DNA from: Lachnospiraceae bacterium
Lineage (GTDB): Bacteria; Bacillota; Clostridia; Lachnospirales; Lachnospiraceae
Length of the DNA: 7,062 nucleotides
NCBI GenBank assembly: GCA_017404585.1
Contig: JAFRCB010000193.1
Location: 1 to 7,062 of the forward strand
Direction: 5' to 3'
Every line of letters begins with the position of its first letter. Within the stretch, counting starts at the first letter, position 1. This document shows, one piece after another, positions 4,070 through 7,062 of this stretch. The position numbers and the translations under genes were made by a program. Below the pieces are notes generated by a model. That model did not search any database and had not been told where the DNA came from. It saw only the letters and a program-made list of their open reading frames with translations.

Positions 4070-6345
4070 AATTTGATCTGTATACGGCGAACTGCACGGG
4101 AGACGAGAGAAATGTGTTTTATCCCCACCATGCAGTGATAGAAAACGCCGAAGCACTCGCTGCAGCTGTGGCGATGGACAACACCTGCGCACAGTTCGAG
4201 GGCAGCTGCAGGGGCACGGATAACTTCATCAAATGCAACTGCATCGTGATGGACTGTGACAATGACGGTCCGGGCGAGATGGTTACGCTTGAGAAGCTGG
4301 CTGAGCTTGAGCCGGACGTAGCGGTCGCGGTCGCTCCAAGCCGCAACCATATGAAGCCCAAGAACGGGAAGTCACCAAGGCCTAAGATGCACGCCTTCTA
4401 CCCGATCGAGGAGACAACTGACGCTGAATATGTGGCAGCACTCAAAAGAGGGATCTGCAGGAAATATCCATTTTTCGACAAGAAGGCTCTTGACGCAGCA
4501 AGGTTCATATACGGGGCGTACATCGACCCTAAGGACGTTGTCTGGCACGATGGCTGGCTGAACATCGATGATGTTATCGAGGCCGATTATGAAATGCCGG
4601 ATAAAAAGGCTAATGCGTACAAGTCAGCCGGAATAATCCCTGTCGGGGAGAGAAATGCAACGCTGTCGAGGTTTGCCGCTGCGCTCCTTAAAAGGCTCGG
4701 TGTGAATGACTTCTCATATGAAGCTTTCATGCGCAGGGCGGGATGCTGCGAGGAGGCGCTTTCGGAGAGAGAACTTGGGGCTATATGGAGCTCTGCGGTC
4801 AAGTTTTATCGCACCAGGATAGCGTCCCGGGAGGATTATGTCTCACCGGATGAGTTCAATGATGACTTTAAAAAGGCAGGTAGCCTGAAGCCGGGCGACT
4901 ACTCAGATATAGGTGAGGCAAGGGCATTTGTTAAGGAATACGGGTACATGACCCGCTTTACCACAGCCACGGACTTTCTCATCTATGACGGCAGGGTCTG
5001 GAACGAGTCAAAGCAGAAGGCTGTGGGCGTCATGCAGGAGTTCCTTGATATGCAGCTTGCGGATGCGCTTATGCTGTGCGCGGTCACGAAACAGGCGGTT
5101 ATCGATGCCGGCGCTGACGAAGCGGCGGTGGAGTCCGGCGGCAAGCGTGACATCAAGGACTTTAATGATGAACAGATGAAGCTGTTTCTGAAATATCTTG
5201 AAGCGAGATCCTACTACGCCTTCGTCATGAAGCGAAGGGATATGAAATATGTGATGTCCACTTTGCAGGCAGCTAAGCCGATGCTGGAGATCAGCGTGGA
5301 TGAACTGGATGCGGATCCGTATATGCTGAACACTCCTGCGGGAACCATTGACCTGCGCGTAGGCATCAGTAGCCTGAGGCCCCATAATCCTCTGGATTAT
5401 CTCACCAAGATCACTGCGGTATCTCCGTCAGATGACGGCGCGGACGACTGGGAGAACCAGCTTGACAGGACATTCCTGGGAAATACGGAAACGATCGATT
5501 ATGCTCAGCTGTCACTTGGAGAGTCCATTTTCGGCAGGGTCGAGAATGAGAAGCTGTCCATAGCCTACGGCGGCGGACGAAACGGGAAATCCACGGTATT
5601 CAACTCGTGTGCGGCCATACTTGGCAGCTATGCCGGAACTATATCCGCGGATGTGCTGACAGCGGGATCCAGGCGAAATCCAAAGCCTGAAATAGCAGAG
5701 CTTAAGGGCAAGCGCTTTCTTATTGCAGGCGAGCTTGAGGAGGGCGTAAGGCTGTCCACATCAATCGTGAAACAGCTTTGCAGCACCGACCGCATCAAGG
5801 GCGAGAAAAAGTACAAGGATCCGTTCGACTTCATACCCACGCATTCCATCGTGCTTTATACCAACCATCTTCCGAAGGTGTCTGCTATGGACGATGGAAT
5901 CTGGAGGAGGCTAGTTGTCATCCCCTTTAACGCGAAATTTGAGGGCAAGAATGACATCAAAAACTATACCCAGCATCTGATCGAGCATTCCGGGGGCTAC
6001 ATCCTTAAGTGGCTTATAGAGGGCGCAAAGCTGGCATATGAGAAGGATTTTGACATTGAGAAGCCTTCCGAGGTGCAGGAGGCAATCGGGAAATACAAGT
6101 CTGACTGCGACTGGTTCTCGCATTTCCTTGAGGAGTGCTGCGAGGTAGGCAGGACCTTCGAGGAGAAGTCCGGTGACCTGTATTCGGCCTACCGCGTTTT
6201 CTGCGCCAGGACGGGTGATTACACCAGGAGCACGACAGAGTTCTACAACGAGATCGAGAACCGCGGCTTCATGCGCTACAGAAAGGCAAAGGGCCGCTTC
6301 ATCAAGGGCCTGAAGCTTGCTGTAGACGACGGAGATCTCGTCTGA
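4066..6345 (+). CDS. Phage/plasmid primase-helicase, P4 family (AEP primase domain fused to SF3 helicase)
   Basis: The 759-aa protein should prime and unwind DNA at the element's own origin. The N-terminal primase-polymerase domain shows D63 and D65 in IVMDCDND, H109 in RPKMHAFYP, and D143/R146 in ALDAARFIYG. A PriCT-like helical region follows at about 197-250, then a D5_N-like linker at about 285-430. The SF3 helicase has Walker A GGGRNGKST (502-510, K508), a Walker B-type RFLIAGELEEG with E556, a motif with K569 and D575, sensor N600 in VLYTNHLPKV and an arginine pair R614/R615 in GIWRRLVVIPF. The C-terminal 80 residues form a winged-helix-like tail. All key residues are present, so it looks intact. 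The start has AGGAGG (4054-4059) six bases upstream and overlaps the upstream stop by four bases. The closest families are TIGR01613-type primases and VapE-like proteins. Confidence 0.95.
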   Translation: MKFDLYTANCTGDERNVFYPHHAVIENAEALAAAVAMDNTCAQFEGSCRGTDNFIKCNCIVMDCDNDGPGEMVTLEKLAELEPDVAVAVAPSRNHMKPKNGKSPRPKMHAFYPIEETTDAEYVAALKRGICRKYPFFDKKALDAARFIYGAYIDPKDVVWHDGWLNIDDVIEADYEMPDKKANAYKSAGIIPVGERNATLSRFAAALLKRLGVNDFSYEAFMRRAGCCEEALSERELGAIWSSAVKFYRTRIASREDYVSPDEFNDDFKKAGSLKPGDYSDIGEARAFVKEYGYMTRFTTATDFLIYDGRVWNESKQKAVGVMQEFLDMQLADALMLCAVTKQAVIDAGADEAAVESGGKRDIKDFNDEQMKLFLKYLEARSYYAFVMKRRDMKYVMSTLQAAKPMLEISVDELDADPYMLNTPAGTIDLRVGISSLRPHNPLDYLTKITAVSPSDDGADDWENQLDRTFLGNTETIDYAQLSLGESIFGRVENEKLSIAYGGGRNGKSTVFNSCAAILGSYAGTISADVLTAGSRRNPKPEIAELKGKRFLIAGELEEGVRLSTSIVKQLCSTDRIKGEKKYKDPFDFIPTHSIVLYTNHLPKVSAMDDGIWRRLVVIPFNAKFEGKNDIKNYTQHLIEHSGGYILKWLIEGAKLAYEKDFDIEKPSEVQEAIGKYKSDCDWFSHFLEECCEVGRTFEEKSGDLYSAYRVFCARTGDYTRSTTEFYNEIENRGFMRYRKAKGRFIKGLKLAVDDGDLV

Positions 6346-6401
6346 TGCCTCTTAATGACAGGTAGAACACAACTTTTTGTAGATTAGTTTTTTTAGCAAA
6401 A

Positions 6402-6502
6402 TGACGCACATTGACTCTCTTACCCTAAACCCCCTTTAGGGCTGAAAATTATGATTTTTCTTCTATATATAAAAGTTATGTATTGGGAGTCATAGTGCGT
6501 CA
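6402..6502. repeat. 18-base inverted repeat with paired TGACGCA/TGACTC half-sites
   Basis: The left arm 6402-6419 is TGACGCACATTGACTCTC. The right arm 6485-6502 is GGGAGTCATAGTGCGTCA, whose reverse complement matches it at 15 of 18 positions. Each arm holds two half-sites in tandem (TGACGC and TGACTC) spaced 10 bases apart, one helical turn, and the arms face each other. This is the kind of layout that binds a replication initiator or dimeric regulator on one DNA face. Confidence 0.85.
6423..6441 (+). other. Perfect 7-bp stem-loop with C5 loop inside the inverted repeat
   Basis: CCCTAAA (6423-6429), loop CCCCC, TTTAGGG (6435-6441). It is followed by CTGAAAATTATG rather than a T-run, so it is a poor intrinsic terminator. 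It is more likely a cruciform or ssDNA hairpin, such as a priming or binding site within the origin-like block. Confidence 0.6.
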
Positions 6503-6517
6503 CAGATTCTGATGATT

Positions 6518-6522
6518 GGAGG
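6518..6522 (+). promoter_or_regulatory. Ribosome binding site deciding the start of the VRR-NUC gene
   Basis: GGAGG with a 5-base spacer to the ATG at 6528. The alternative in-frame TTG at 6516 overlaps this site and is therefore unlikely to be the start. Confidence 0.75.
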
Positions 6523-6527
6523 CATTG

Positions 6528-6830
6528 ATGAGAGAAAAAGACATAGAACAGAAAATAGTCGCGGATGTTAAAAGCCGTGGCGGAATGTGTCCGAAATGGG
6601 TCTCGCCCGGTTTGTCAGGAGTGCCTGACCGCATTGTGCTCATGCCGGGAGGACGTATCGGATTCATCGAGGCGAAAGCGCCGGGAGAGAAGCCAGGGAA
6701 GCTGCAGGTGGCCATGCACAGGCGGCTCAGAGGGCTGGGATTCAAGGTATTCGTTATAGACAGCATGGAACAGATAAATACTGCATTGGATGAAATAGGA
6801 GGAAGAAATGAAAGCAATGAGAATGAATGA
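6528..6830 (+). CDS. VRR-NUC domain nuclease
   Basis: The 100-aa protein is nearly all VRR-NUC domain, a PD-(D/E)XK fold found as stand-alone proteins in phages. Visible motifs in order are the N-terminal acidic residue E7 in EKDIEQKIVADVK, K23 in GGMCPKWVSPG, GVPD with D34, the catalytic pair E48 and K50 in IGFIEAKAPGEKP, Q60 in GKLQVAMHRRL, and the closing strand GFKVFVIDS. All expected catalytic residues are present and the length is typical. Stand-alone members are thought to cut structured DNA such as branched intermediates; the substrate here is inferred from the family. The gene lies directly behind the origin-like block, and its 3' end overlaps the next gene by 23 bases. In similar phages an SNF2-type helicase often follows close by. 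Confidence 0.93.
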   Translation: MREKDIEQKIVADVKSRGGMCPKWVSPGLSGVPDRIVLMPGGRIGFIEAKAPGEKPGKLQVAMHRRLRGLGFKVFVIDSMEQINTALDEIGGRNESNENE

Positions 6831-7062
6831 TGGAAATATTGAATGTATCAGGGAGATTGTCGACTTCAGCGAGCTGGTCGAAAGGTACATGGGCGAGGAC
6901 GCGAGAAACTGGCTTGATGAGGTTCTGGAGGAGGCTTGGGCGGACAAATGCCATGCACAGAATCTTGAGACTGAAGTGAAAGATCTGAGGGAATACCACA
7001 AGTCAGTGATGAGGATTCTGAACACCTACAGCGAAGATATGTCAGAGCTTACCAGAGCTGAG
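6808..7062 (+). CDS. Hypothetical phage protein, C-terminus beyond the window
   Basis: 85 codons are open to the window edge, beginning MKAMRMNDGNIECIREIVDF with a charged segment SELVERYMGEDARNWLDEVL (about 21-40) followed by a helical, probably coiled-coil stretch from about residue 41 to the edge. I do not recognise the family; the acidic helical character fits small accessory proteins in phage early regions. The ATG at 6808 has AGGAGG at 6797-6802 with a 5-base spacer, inside the VRR-NUC coding sequence, and overlaps that gene by 23 bases, so coupled translation is likely. ATG codons at 6817 and 6823 are in frame but less well placed. Confidence 0.75.
   Translation, partial: MKAMRMNDGNIECIREIVDFSELVERYMGEDARNWLDEVLEEAWADKCHAQNLETEVKDLREYHKSVMRILNTYSEDMSELTRAE

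Larger units (their letters stand above)
6346..6527. other. Non-coding block between primase-helicase and nuclease, candidate replication origin
   Basis: The 182-base gap interrupts an otherwise tightly packed operon. It is AT-rich and contains a 101-base inverted-repeat structure (6402-6502) with paired TGAC(G/T)C half-sites, a hairpin with a C5 loop (6423-6441), and an AT tract TTCTATATATAAAAGTTATG (6461-6480). An origin next to the primase-helicase that recognises it is usual for P4-like and related replicons. No clear DnaA box was seen. A promoter for the downstream genes could also be here, but no convincing box pair was found. Confidence 0.6.

Noticed and set aside
6423..6460. Rho-independent terminator after the primase-helicase
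   Set aside because: The stem is not followed directly by a T-run; the T5 at 6455-6459 is 13 bases downstream of the stem.
6402..6502. A MITE or small insertion sequence with terminal inverted repeats
   Set aside because: I see no target-site duplication flanking the arms, and the tandem half-site structure with a 10-base period fits protein binding better.
1..7062. CRISPR array, tRNA, rRNA, integrase or attachment site
   Set aside because: No regularly spaced short repeats, cloverleaf sequences or recombinase motifs were seen.

Overview
The window looks like part of the early or replication region of a temperate phage, or a related integrated element, of a low-to-mid GC Clostridia-type Firmicute, probably Lachnospiraceae-like. 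The basis is the protein families present (DUF2815, DUF2800, a P4-type primase-helicase and a VRR-NUC nuclease), the strong AGGAGG ribosome binding sites before nearly every gene, and the tight gene packing with stop/start overlaps. The host assignment is inference. No integrase, capsid, tRNA or rRNA gene lies in the window.

Left arm (1-2275, minus strand). A leftward operon runs in the order: 54-aa protein, 89-aa protein, 122-aa protein, DUF2800 PD-(D/E)XK nuclease, DUF2815 (Enc34-type single-stranded DNA-binding protein, cut by the window edge). Neighbouring genes overlap or are a few bases apart. The DUF2800 gene carries an apparent single-base deletion near 1446. It splits the conserved N-terminus (residues 1-25, with a likely iron-sulfur cysteine) from the nuclease core.

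Centre (2276-2829). This is a divergent intergenic region of about 550 bases. It holds three related copies of a leader element: one on the minus strand before the leftward operon, one on the plus strand before the rightward operon, and a weaker third copy in between. The two outer copies match at 41 of 46 core positions. They end at nearly the same distance from the first strong SD/ATG of each operon, so both operons probably share a control signal. I could not identify convincing -35/-10 boxes.

Right arm (2830-7062, plus strand). A rightward operon encodes a 44-aa ORF, a 372-aa phage protein of unknown function, a 759-aa primase-helicase (archaeo-eukaryotic primase N-terminus plus SF3 helicase), a 100-aa VRR-NUC nuclease, and the start of an unrecognised protein running off the end. 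Between the primase-helicase and the nuclease lies a 182-base non-coding block. It contains an 18-base inverted repeat built of paired TGAC(G/T)C half-sites around a hairpin and an AT-rich tract, and it is the best candidate here for a replication origin.

Together the genes suggest a self-contained replication module: primase-helicase, ssDNA-binding protein and two nuclease-fold proteins, with a likely polymerase outside the window. It is organised as two divergent operons under related leader elements.
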